Assembly: GCA_022561525.1 (NCBI GenBank)
Contig: JADFRB010000189.1
Location: 1 to 5,038 of the forward strand
DNA from: Nitrospinota bacterium
GTDB lineage: Bacteria; Nitrospirota; Nitrospiria; Nitrospirales; UBA8639
Direction of reading: 5' to 3'
Length of the DNA: 5,038 nt
Of the stretch, positions 1 to 5,038 are shown piece after piece; position 1 is the stretch's first letter, and every line of letters begins with the position of its first letter. Below the pieces are notes generated by a model, which did no database searches, had not been told where the DNA came from, and saw nothing but the letters and a program-made list of their open reading frames with translations. The translations under genes were made by a program, and so were the position numbers.

Positions 1-463
1 GCAAATAAAATAAAAGTACATTCCCAATAGAAGAAGAGGGGCAATTTCGACAAATCCTGTTATGGGGACTTTTGTTTGGATAATGGGAAGAGGCAATGAG
101 GCAGATTTTGCGACAATCATCGCATCCTCTGTTGTCGCCAGGGTAAGACTAGCATAAACGCAACCTAATAATAATGCCACCATCAGTTTTCGTGAATTTC
201 TTGAAAGTTCTTCTATTTGCTTGAGGGAATCTAGCAGGTCCAACTTATCGGGAAAATGAGAATTTGTTACATTTGATCCCGCAAATTGTTGCGCCTCCAA
301 CCCTGTGGCCCTTGTAAAATCTGCATCCCGTAACTTTGTCCCCAAAACCGACTTCCCATATATGTGCGTTTTGTAGGTCCGCACTTGCCAGATCAGCTCC
401 TTTTAAGTCTCCATAATAAATATGGGCATCTCTTAAGACTGCCCGTCGAAGAAAAAATAGGGG
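1..463 (-). pseudogene. Pentapeptide-repeat membrane protein, 3' remnant with frameshift, runs off left edge
   Basis: Read on the minus strand, 463-356 encodes pentapeptide repeats in the A(D/N)LXX style: LRRAVLRDAH, then GADLASADLQNAHIW. From 354 down to base 1 the next frame is open for 118 codons. It continues the same five-residue pattern (KSVLG, TKLRD, ADFTR, ATGLE), then a linker, then two hydrophobic segments (around KLMVALLLGCVYASLTL and FVEIAPLLLLGMYFYF) that look like membrane helices. The two frames join at about 355. Assuming a two-base deletion there restores the pentapeptide spacing exactly; a one-base insertion would leave it one residue short. A stop codon at 466-464 closes the first frame upstream, right where repeat sequence begins, and no pentapeptide coding is seen beyond it, so the 5' part is gone. 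Pentapeptide proteins form right-handed quadrilateral beta-helices; this protein's role is unknown. The true C-terminus lies outside the window. I call it a pseudogene from both lesions. Confidence 0.75.
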
Positions 464-481
464 TCAAAATAGGGGTCAAAT
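459..481. repeat. Tandem 12-base direct repeat at the edge of the inverted-repeat element
   Basis: The unit AGGGGTCAAAAT (459-470) is followed at once by AGGGGTCAAAT (471-481). The second copy is also the outer end of the inverted repeat covering 471-612. The first copy abuts the point where pentapeptide coding stops, so the duplication may mark the junction between the decayed gene and the element. Confidence 0.75.
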
Positions 482-612
482 CTTTGGTTGACTAATACTC
501 TATTCCTAGTCCAATCCCATAAGGAGTGTAGGAGAAAGCGTATTGCCAACAAGTAGGCTATAGATGCAAAGTCTCCAATCTTCCGAAACTATCAATCAAA
601 GATTTGACCCCT
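471..612. repeat. 142-bp inverted-repeat element (MITE/REP-like)
   Basis: AGGGGTCAAATCTTT at 471-485 has its perfect reverse complement at 598-612. The match extends inward to 22 bases (471-492 against 591-612) with two mismatches. The roughly 98 bases between the arms contain no gene I recognise. A minus-strand frame is open for about 50 codons across the element, but it has no start codon and is preceded by stops, so I do not call it. Sequences of the GGGGTCAAATCTTT type are, from memory, common beside IS200/REP-associated transposases in environmental bacteria; no transposase is present here, so mobilisation in trans is an inference. Confidence 0.7.
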
Positions 613-673
613 TTAGTGCACTCACCGCACACAGCCACAACTAAAAATTTTACCGTCGGGAAGGAAGATTGAG
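613..673. other. Short spacer downstream of the ATP-grasp gene
   Basis: This is the region after the stop codon of the ATP-grasp gene in its direction of transcription. I see no stem followed by a T-run that would make a convincing intrinsic terminator, and no coding sequence. Beyond it lies the inverted-repeat element, whose long arms could fold in the transcript, but the loop of about 98 bases makes it a poor terminator. Confidence 0.4.
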
Positions 674-1702
674 TTATAGGTTACCCTGGAACCGTAATCC
701 AAGATTGAGGATTCGTTGAAGAAGGTCTGAGTAGGAGAGTCCCGCACGCTCTGCGGAGTCAGCTAAATCTTCCCCATAGGCCAATTGCGCATTCGGATTG
801 GCCTCCAAGATATAGATCTTATTCTGATCGTTTTCCGCAAGCCGCAAATCGATTCGGGCGTACCCTGAGAGCGCCAAGTGACGATACACCCGTTTGGCCA
901 CATTTTGAATTTTGTGCTGGAGTTCAGGGGACAACCCCTTGGCCTCTTGTGAGCGAATGCGATATTTTTTTTGGTACTTGTCGCTCCATTTCACTCTGGC
1001 TGTGGCAATTTTCTTGGCATCCTCTGGCATATCATCCAGCACCAGCTCCCAAATCGGGAGTACCTGAAGACGAGTATTCCCCAACACCCCGACATAGAGC
1101 TCACGCCCTTCAATATACCGTTCCACCAAGGCAGCGGTCCCCACGGTATTACTGTGGTGAATGAACTCCACCCGTTCCCGTAACTTTTCATCATCTTCAA
1201 CAATGGATGCCTGTGATATCCCTAATGACGCCTCTTCGGTCATAGATTTGACAATCAATGGAAACGCCAAACGTTTTGGCCGTTTCACGGTCCTCCGGAT
1301 CGGCACCACCAAAAACTCCGGCACGGAAATTCGATGATAGGATAAAATCTTTTTCGTCCATCCTTTATCCCGAGCCAACATGAGCCCTCGCGGATTACAG
1401 CCCGTGTACGGCAAACCGAGTAGCTCCAAATAGGACACCACGTTCTGATCGTAGGTCGACTGGCTCGCGAACTCCTCCAGCAAATTAAACGCAATATGTG
1501 GCTTCAAGGTTTCGATGGCATCTCGAATCACCCCCAAATCATTCCACACCCCCACCGGAAACACTTGGTGACCCAGACCTTTCAAGGTCTCCAACACATC
1601 AAACTCGGTTTTCCAACTCACCGTGGAAAGATCAACACCTTTCACATCTTTCGGCGGGACAAGGTCTACATGCATGAGGGCCAGAATACGGAGTTTTCTC
1701 AT
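674..1702 (-). CDS. ATP-grasp ligase, D-Ala-D-Ala ligase-like
   Basis: This 342-residue protein has the layout of the D-alanine-D-alanine ligase branch of the ATP-grasp superfamily, which activates a carboxylate as an acyl phosphate and joins it to an amine. The N-terminal domain (about 1-105) ends in GLPYTGCNP (96-104). RDKGWTKK (111-118) carries the conserved lysine region, FPLIVKS (147-153) the nucleotide-binding lysine K152, and ALVERYIEGRELYVG (191-205) the adenine/ribose-contacting VE and GRE motifs. GYARIDLRL (280-288) and YILEANPN (297-304) supply the metal ligands D285, E300 and N302. No key residue is missing. The ATG overlaps the stop of the upstream metallopeptidase frame by four bases (ATGA), indicating translational coupling; no strong ribosome binding site is seen. 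It is probably not the housekeeping Ddl: the N-terminus (VPPKDVKGVDLST) and large insert around 225-255 differ, and the partner is a peptidase. The substrate is unknown; small amidated peptides or metabolites are inferred. Confidence 0.88.
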   Translation of the reverse strand: MRKLRILALMHVDLVPPKDVKGVDLSTVSWKTEFDVLETLKGLGHQVFPVGVWNDLGVIRDAIETLKPHIAFNLLEEFASQSTYDQNVVSYLELLGLPYTGCNPRGLMLARDKGWTKKILSYHRISVPEFLVVPIRRTVKRPKRLAFPLIVKSMTEEASLGISQASIVEDDEKLRERVEFIHHSNTVGTAALVERYIEGRELYVGVLGNTRLQVLPIWELVLDDMPEDAKKIATARVKWSDKYQKKYRIRSQEAKGLSPELQHKIQNVAKRVYRHLALSGYARIDLRLAENDQNKIYILEANPNAQLAYGEDLADSAERAGLSYSDLLQRILNLGLRFQGNL

Positions 1703-2175
1703 AAGGCGACTCGATGATGGCCATCGTGCAAATAGTTCATGGTTTGAACCGTTAACAAAACCATGAAGTCCAGTTTGGTTTGCTCCTCGGTTCCCATCAA
1801 TTTCAACTTATGCTTGCGGCAATAGGCAATCATCTCCTTCAGGAGCTGATCAATGGTGTATTGGTACTCGCCGGTCCAATAGGTGACCTTCCTTCTCACG
1901 TCTTTTCGGATTTTCGACAAATACTGGTCTGCTCGTGGGTTTTGGCTGTAGTCGGGATGGTCGGAAAATAATCGGCGCAAATCCCGCTCATAAAAGTCTG
2001 GGTAATCGAGCCCATAACGATCTCGCTTTTCATGATAATGTTGGCGAAGGGTCTTCTTCAGACTCCCGATGGGATCGACACGTTGTTTATTGATGACCGG
2101 CGGAGGCTTCCCCACCAGACTCTGCATGAGTTCATCAACATACTGAAGTTTTCGAAACGCGGGCCACTGTGGCAT
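1699..2175 (-). CDS. C-terminal part of split zinc metallopeptidase
   Basis: These 158 codons encode the C-terminal half of the putative zinc metallopeptidase whose N-terminal half lies upstream in another frame. Residues from QWPAFRKLQYVDELM (3-17) onward continue directly from the other half's NWKLRYA, giving about 340 residues when joined. The rest is charged and mostly helical, with YPDFYERDLRRLF (58-70), YWTGEYQYTIDQLLKEMI (99-116) and a C-terminal TMNYLHDGHH (145-154). It has no catalytic HExxH of its own. The ATG at 2175 has GGAAG seven bases upstream (2187-2183), so independent translation is possible. However, that ATG falls inside the homologous stretch, so it is more likely an accident than the native start. 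The stop overlaps the ATP-grasp start. I recall related proteins as one chain, which favours a frameshift over two natural subunits. Confidence 0.7.
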   Translation of the reverse strand: MPQWPAFRKLQYVDELMQSLVGKPPPVINKQRVDPIGSLKKTLRQHYHEKRDRYGLDYPDFYERDLRRLFSDHPDYSQNPRADQYLSKIRKDVRRKVTYWTGEYQYTIDQLLKEMIAYCRKHKLKLMGTEEQTKLDFMVLLTVQTMNYLHDGHHRVAL

Positions 2176-2722
2176 AGCGTAGCTTCCAATTGGAATCAGG
2201 ATCTAACCAGACGGCGAAGGTTTCAGCGAAGTCCTCGTCCGGATGACTTTGGGCATACCACATGTCCAAATGGACGACATATCGCTTACTGTAGGGTTGT
2301 GGTGTATACCAATCGGGATAGGCCTTGGATGATTTCCCAAACAGCTCTTGCCGACGGCGGAGTCTCCGAAGCCGATAGGCATTTTCAATAGCGTGACCAG
2401 TTTCATGTCGGAGGATTCGCATACACCATTCTGCCGTTCCCCCTTCGACTTCCAACATTTGGTTGAGTTCCAGATGTTGCAACCGCGGGTGGGCCATATA
2501 AAACGGTAATGCGATCCCGGGAATACCATCGGGAGAAAACCAATCGTCAGATAACCAGCAATGCGGACGAAACACCAGCCCCCGCTGCTTCAACTCATGG
2601 CTAAGTTGCCGAATACAAGGTGCGATAGGGCTACCCGGAATTTTGAGCCCCAGGTCACCAAAACGAAGATCCAAAATGTGCTCATCCGACAAATCAGCCC
2701 ACTGTACTGTTGCACGATTCAT
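2135..2722 (-). CDS. N-terminal catalytic part of split zinc metallopeptidase
   Basis: The frame encodes 195 residues, of which about the first 184 look native. RILRHETGHAIENAY (102-116) carries a zinc HExxH motif (H106, E107, H110). AQSHPDEDFAETFAVWL (157-173) supplies a downstream acidic cluster; E167 is a likely third ligand, as in HExxH...E peptidases. This resembles the 'putative zinc-binding metallopeptidase' family (Peptidase_Mx-like), judged from memory. There is no signal peptide or membrane segment, so it should act in the cytoplasm. After NWKLRYA (178-184) the frame drifts into eleven unrelated residues and stops. Dropping one base at about 2170 instead leads straight into QWPAFRKLQYVDELM in the next frame. 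The start is an ATG with only a weak GAG upstream. The active-site motif is intact, so a truncated but folded catalytic half could still be made. Its partner is the ATP-grasp gene downstream. Confidence 0.8.
   Translation of the reverse strand: MNRATVQWADLSDEHILDLRFGDLGLKIPGSPIAPCIRQLSHELKQRGLVFRPHCWLSDDWFSPDGIPGIALPFYMAHPRLQHLELNQMLEVEGGTAEWCMRILRHETGHAIENAYRLRRLRRRQELFGKSSKAYPDWYTPQPYSKRYVVHLDMWYAQSHPDEDFAETFAVWLDPDSNWKLRYATVARVSKTSVC
2167..2175 (-). other. Frameshift site in the metallopeptidase gene
   Basis: On the minus strand, codons TAT GCC are followed by ACAGTGGCC. Skipping the single A at 2170 gives GCC CAG TGG CCC, encoding A-Q-W-P and joining the two halves into one continuous family-like sequence of about 340 residues. 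There is no homopolymer run and no classical slippery heptamer here, so programmed slippage is not suggested. A real one-base insertion or an assembly error fits best. Confidence 0.75.
2183..2187 (-). promoter_or_regulatory. Possible ribosome binding site for the internal ATG at 2175
   Basis: GGAAG on the minus strand lies seven bases before the ATG at 2175, inside the upstream frame's W-K codons. The spacing is right for translation initiation, so the C-terminal half might be made separately. It is equally explicable as chance within coding sequence. Confidence 0.3.
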
Positions 2723-2802
2723 AGTGAACTCAATGGCTAGTCTTAAGTGGTGAAAAACATATCCAGATGCGCACCCTTTTATAACTACCGGTCGCCGGAA
2801 AC

Positions 2803-2934
2803 GGTATTGTCAAGTTAAGTGAATTTGACTAAAAATTGGGCAAAGCACGAATTCATAACGCATTGATTGTTCAGCATTCATGTTACTGGTCCGAGGTAGA
2901 AAATCGGCCCAATTCGACTTAAGTTGACAATACC
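2803..2934. mobile_element. 132-bp MITE-like element with terminal inverted repeats
   Basis: The left end reads GGTATTGTCAAGTTAAGTGA and continues AATT (2803-2825). The right end, read on the minus strand from 2934, begins GGTATTGTCAACTTAAGTCG and then AATT. The two match over about 23 bases with one substitution and one extra base. AATTGGGC recurs just inside both ends. The element is too short to encode a transposase and flanking bases show no clear target duplication. It sits in the 5' remnant of a zinc-ribbon transposase gene, and the intergenic bases around 3042 carry a third, weaker copy of the same end. The ends loosely recall those of IS1 elements, but family assignment is uncertain. 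Confidence 0.7.
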
Positions 2935-2980
2935 CACTTTTGACTCGGGCAGCACTGGAACATCGCGGACAATTCAACAT
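2810..2980 (-). CDS. 56-codon ORF: transposase N-terminal remnant read into the MITE
   Basis: The ORF begins with ATG at 2980 behind a strong ribosome binding site. Its first 16 residues, MLNCPRCSSAARVKSG, look like the start of the N-terminal zinc ribbon of an IS1 InsA-type transposase, where CPxC is followed by a short loop and K/R-x-G. The expected second CxxC pair does not follow. From residue 16-17 the frame enters the terminal repeat of the 132-bp element (2934 downward) and ends at a TGA inside the opposite repeat. The product would be a truncated zinc-ribbon head fused to 40 residues of repeat-encoded sequence. It is probably a non-functional fragment of a mobile element, though the initiation signal suggests it could still be translated. 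Family assignment is from memory of such proteins and is moderate. Confidence 0.5.
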   Translation of the reverse strand: MLNCPRCSSAARVKSGYCQLKSNWADFLPRTSNMNAEQSMRYEFVLCPIFSQIHLT

Positions 2981-2985
2981 AGGCA

Positions 2986-2991
2986 CCTCCT
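2986..2991 (-). promoter_or_regulatory. Strong Shine-Dalgarno site before the transposase remnant
   Basis: The minus strand reads AGGAGGT followed by GCCT and ATG; the AGGAGG core lies five bases from the start at 2980. This is the best ribosome binding site in the window and fixes the start of the 56-codon ORF. Confidence 0.6.
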
Positions 2992-3026
2992 CCCAAAATA
3001 AGGAAGAGAGCGTGCCGCATATCTAT

Positions 3027-3042
3027 CAAATTAACAATACCC
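3027..3042 (-). repeat. Third, diverged copy of the GGTATTGT element end
   Basis: Read on the minus strand from 3042 the sequence is GGTATTGTTAATTTGA. Its first eight bases equal the ends of the 132-bp element, with partial agreement after that. It lies about 60 bases upstream of the transposase-like ATG, where the outer end of an insertion sequence would be expected, and it abuts the stop codon of the beta-propeller gene. It may be the outer left end of the decayed insertion sequence. Confidence 0.4.
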
Positions 3043-4064
3043 TATTTTAAACAGTCAACTCTTATCAGGGTTGCTTTCCGGTCAAACGCACGGTGACCTC
3101 GAAGGAGACGAAAGAGTCGACTGCCGAGTTCCGTCCCGTAAATAAAACTCCTTGACCCAGGCAAGTATCCAATCCCTTCCTGCTGAGGAAGCACCTTGAG
3201 ATCCAGGAGCCTGTAATCCCTTCCCTCCATAAATTTCTGGGGCAGACTCAGATCCGGTGTGGACAAATCAATGAAAAACTCAATAGCGCCACCGTAGGTC
3301 AGGAGCAAAAAAGAGTTGCCATCCGAAGCAATATCGAAGGCCGTCACCATTCCATCCCATAAGTCAGAATCCGGTCCCATCAGAGCGGGCACATCGATTT
3401 CCCCAACAAAAGTTAGGGATTGAACTTGGTTCTGGTTCTTTTCCCACTGGGTACGATGCAGTTTAAACAATTTCGCGGAGGAAGATTCCCATCTTAGTAA
3501 ATCATACTCCTTGGTCACAATGAACAGATTTCCATTAGGATGGACAGCTAAACCCTCGGCATTATGCGGTCCATCGGGATAGACCACTGTGATACGGTGT
3601 TTGGGAACGACGACCTTGGAGAATTTTTTCTCTTCCTCAATAATCAGAATAACAATGTTTTTCCTTGTAGGTGATTCATCGAATTTACTATTGTCGCCAA
3701 TATCCCCGATAAATAAGCAATGTGAGTGTGTGTCGCAGGGCCCTACTCCAATATCTTCGAAATCGGGATAATAACCATCTTCGAAATCGGCATCACTGTT
3801 GGGAAATCCAGCAATGCGAACGGACTGAGTGTTATTCCCATATAAGTCTGTGAGATAGAAATAGGCCCCCCCTCCCGAATCATTGATATGGTACAGGCGG
3901 TTAGGGAACCTTTGAGAGGCGGATAGGCCACTAGCCTCGGAAATTTTTGAAGTATCCAGGCGACCAATGGGTGTGCCAGGGCCCCATTGTTGACAGGTGG
4001 CTCCGAAGCTGACATCCATGGAAAAGGGGATAATTAATAATACAGCGAAGAAAATATCCTTCAT
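3042..4064 (-). CDS. Secreted beta-propeller-like protein of unknown function
   Basis: I choose the ATG at 4064 because it opens directly on a signal peptide (MKDIFFAVLLIIPF...SFGA, cleavage near residue 21-22), giving 340 residues. An in-frame GTG at 4136 would add 24 basic, hydrophilic residues ahead of the signal. Neither start has a convincing ribosome binding site. The exported protein shows the signature of phytase-like/SMP-30-type propellers: EASGL (43-47), HINDSGGG (59-66), a DFED region (about 93-105), LFIGDIGDN (117-125) and PDGPHNAEGLAVHPNG (163-178). Four cysteines remain after cleavage (24, 110, 116, 338), compatible with two disulfides in the periplasm. There is no lipobox at C24. 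Acidic DxED/GDxGDN motifs suggest calcium binding, but I see no diagnostic catalytic residues, so enzymatic activity is not claimed. No neighbour is close enough to suggest an operon: 269 bases separate it from the hydrolase gene upstream, and element debris follows its stop. Confidence 0.75.
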   Translation of the reverse strand: MKDIFFAVLLIIPFSMDVSFGATCQQWGPGTPIGRLDTSKISEASGLSASQRFPNRLYHINDSGGGAYFYLTDLYGNNTQSVRIAGFPNSDADFEDGYYPDFEDIGVGPCDTHSHCLFIGDIGDNSKFDESPTRKNIVILIIEEEKKFSKVVVPKHRITVVYPDGPHNAEGLAVHPNGNLFIVTKEYDLLRWESSSAKLFKLHRTQWEKNQNQVQSLTFVGEIDVPALMGPDSDLWDGMVTAFDIASDGNSFLLLTYGGAIEFFIDLSTPDLSLPQKFMEGRDYRLLDLKVLPQQEGIGYLPGSRSFIYGTELGSRLFRLLRGHRAFDRKATLIRVDCLK

Positions 4065-4333
4065 GGTTCTGAATCGGTGTGAGACTTCCAACACCTTTCG
4101 AAGCTTAACACGGGGGAGAAATTTTAGGTTCCCCACTCATGGTAGGTTTCTGCTGCTCTTCCGTATTCGCGTTCCATTCATTCCAATTCAGCGGAAGTTA
4201 ACCCAATCAGAGGGTAGGTTCTGGAATTCTTTTTCATTAGTCCTACATAGAAATTTGGCTTCAGCGTCACACACCTGAAAATGTAACCAATTCAATGAGG
4301 TAACAACCATTATGCAACAACGCCTGACATGGC
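4065..4333. other. Intergenic region upstream of the propeller gene
   Basis: This 269-base gap must hold the 3' end of the hydrolase transcript and any promoter for the propeller gene. I see no clear intrinsic terminator and no well-spaced -35/-10 pair on either strand. A short in-frame extension of the propeller gene from the GTG at 4136 is possible, and an 11-codon frame from an ATG at 4140 has no support. Confidence 0.4.
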
Positions 4334-5038
4334 CTAAGCAAAAATTTCCTCGAAAAAGTTTTTCATGGCTATCCAGGAACGTTTATCAGCACCAGCATTA
4401 TAGACGGTGCCGAAACCGGGATCGTTTGCTTCCGGATTGGTAAATGCATGCATGGTATTGCCATAAGCATGAATCTGCCAATCGACTCCGGCATTCGTCA
4501 TTTCTTTTTGAAGAGCGGCCACTTGCTCCGGAGGAACCATCGGATCATCCTGTCCATGCAGGGCCAATACTTTCGCTTTGATGGGCTCGTTGGGCAAATT
4601 TTCAGGAGCATTGAATAAACCGTGAAAGCTGATCACTCCTTTCACATCAGCGCCGCTGCGGGCCAAATCGAGCACACACAATCCTCCAAAACAAAAACCC
4701 ATGGCGCCTATCTTTTCCGTATCCACTACCTCTAATTCACGGGCTTTCTTCAACCCGGCGGTGATTCGTCTTCTCAGCAAAGCGCGGTCTTCGAGGAAAG
4801 GCATCATCAATGCCGTATTTTCTTCCTTAGTGGTGCCGAGTTTTCCCTTGCCATACATATCCAGGGCAAATCCCGCATAGCCTAATTCTGCTAAAGCTTC
4901 TGCTTTTTGGCATTCAAACGCCGCTCGCCCGGCCCAGGCATGAGAAATCAACACAGTCGGCCGCTTTCCCTGGATACTTTCGTCATACGCCAGATAGCCT
5001 TCGAGGGTCACGCCATTGTCGGTATATTCAACTTTTTC
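4334..5038 (-). CDS. Dienelactone hydrolase family protein, 5' end cut by window edge
   Basis: This is an alpha/beta hydrolase of the dienelactone hydrolase family, which hydrolyses esters or lactones with a Cys-Asp-His triad in the cytoplasm. Counting from the codon at 5011 as residue 1, the nucleophile is C107 in GFCFGG (106-110 region), the acid is D156 in HGQDDPMVPP, and the base is H188 in GNTMHAF. All three are present. Classical chlorocatechol-pathway enzymes carry a glutamate near the oxyanion strand; here LISHAWAGR has histidine 24 near that place, so a role in chlorocatechol breakdown should not be assumed. The GTG at 5011 is not the start: the frame stays open to base 5038 and encodes EKVEYTDNG before VTLEGYLAYD, typical N-terminal sequence of the family, so only a few residues are probably missing. 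No catabolic partner genes are visible and the physiological substrate is unknown. Confidence 0.88.
   Translation of the reverse strand, partial: EKVEYTDNGVTLEGYLAYDESIQGKRPTVLISHAWAGRAAFECQKAEALAELGYAGFALDMYGKGKLGTTKEENTALMMPFLEDRALLRRRITAGLKKARELEVVDTEKIGAMGFCFGGLCVLDLARSGADVKGVISFHGLFNAPENLPNEPIKAKVLALHGQDDPMVPPEQVAALQKEMTNAGVDWQIHAYGNTMHAFTNPEANDPGFGTVYNAGADKRSWIAMKNFFEEIFA

Noticed and set aside
430..590. An open minus-strand frame of about 50 codons running through the 471-612 element.
   Set aside because: It has no start codon, is preceded by stops, and consists largely of the inverted-repeat and tandem-repeat sequence.
459..612. CRISPR-like repeats.
   Set aside because: There is only one direct duplication of 12 bases without a spacer, and the rest is an inverted pair. 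There is no regular repeat-spacer pattern and no cas gene.
2135..2190. Programmed ribosomal frameshifting in the metallopeptidase.
   Set aside because: No slippery heptamer, stop-adjacent shift codon or obvious downstream stem is visible at the join, so a plain indel is simpler.
2032..2391. A 119-codon plus-strand ORF opposite the metallopeptidase.
   Set aside because: It is antisense to well-supported coding sequence and its translation has no recognisable domain or initiation signal.
2203..2529. A 108-codon minus-strand ORF inside the metallopeptidase gene.
   Set aside because: It is another frame of the N-terminal half, which carries the HExxH motif and family-like sequence throughout.
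2778..2813. Promoter for the metallopeptidase operon using TTGACA from the MITE end as -35 and TATAAA as -10, minus strand.
   Set aside because: TTGACA (2813-2808) is a perfect -35, but the spacing to TATAAA (2783-2778) is 24 bases and to TAGTTA (2787-2782) is 20, both outside the usual 16-18. The same hexamer also faces outward at the other end as part of the inverted repeat, so it is explained by the repeat.
3997..4278. A 93-codon plus-strand ORF across the propeller start and the upstream gap.
   Set aside because: It overlaps the signal-peptide coding region on the opposite strand and shows no domain; there is no good ribosome binding site.

Overview
This window is a stretch of a bacterial chromosome with roughly balanced base composition. 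Every gene I can support reads on the minus strand, so transcription order runs from the right edge to the left. From memory, the closest relatives of the ATP-grasp/metallopeptidase pair and the membrane pentapeptide protein are in Nitrospirota and proteobacteria. A Nitrospira-like environmental bacterium is my best guess, but no rRNA or marker gene supports it and confidence is low.

In transcription order: (1) a dienelactone-hydrolase-family alpha/beta hydrolase, cut by the right edge (4334-5038). (2) A secreted beta-propeller-like protein with a signal peptide (3042-4064). (3) Mobile-element debris at 2803-3042: a 132-bp inverted-repeat element lying in the remnant of a transposase gene. 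The remnant still has a strong ribosome binding site and a CxxC start, and forms a 56-codon ORF. (4) A putative zinc metallopeptidase split into two overlapping frames by one extra base near 2170, followed with a 4-base ATGA overlap by (5) a D-Ala-D-Ala-ligase-like ATP-grasp enzyme (674-1702). (6) A roughly 142-bp inverted-repeat element (471-612). (7) The 3' part of a membrane-anchored pentapeptide-repeat gene, running off the left edge with its 5' part missing and a frameshift near 355.

The two coupled genes (peptidase and ATP-grasp ligase) are the functional core. One looks able to make an amide or peptide bond and the other to cut one, and I recall the two occurring together elsewhere, but no substrate is known to me. 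The ligase looks intact. The peptidase is either broken by a real mutation, mis-sequenced, or made as two chains. The rest of the window is ordinary chromosome with signs of decay (two frameshifted genes) and small non-autonomous repeat elements. I do not see a CRISPR array, an RNA gene, or a complete novel defence or biosynthetic system.
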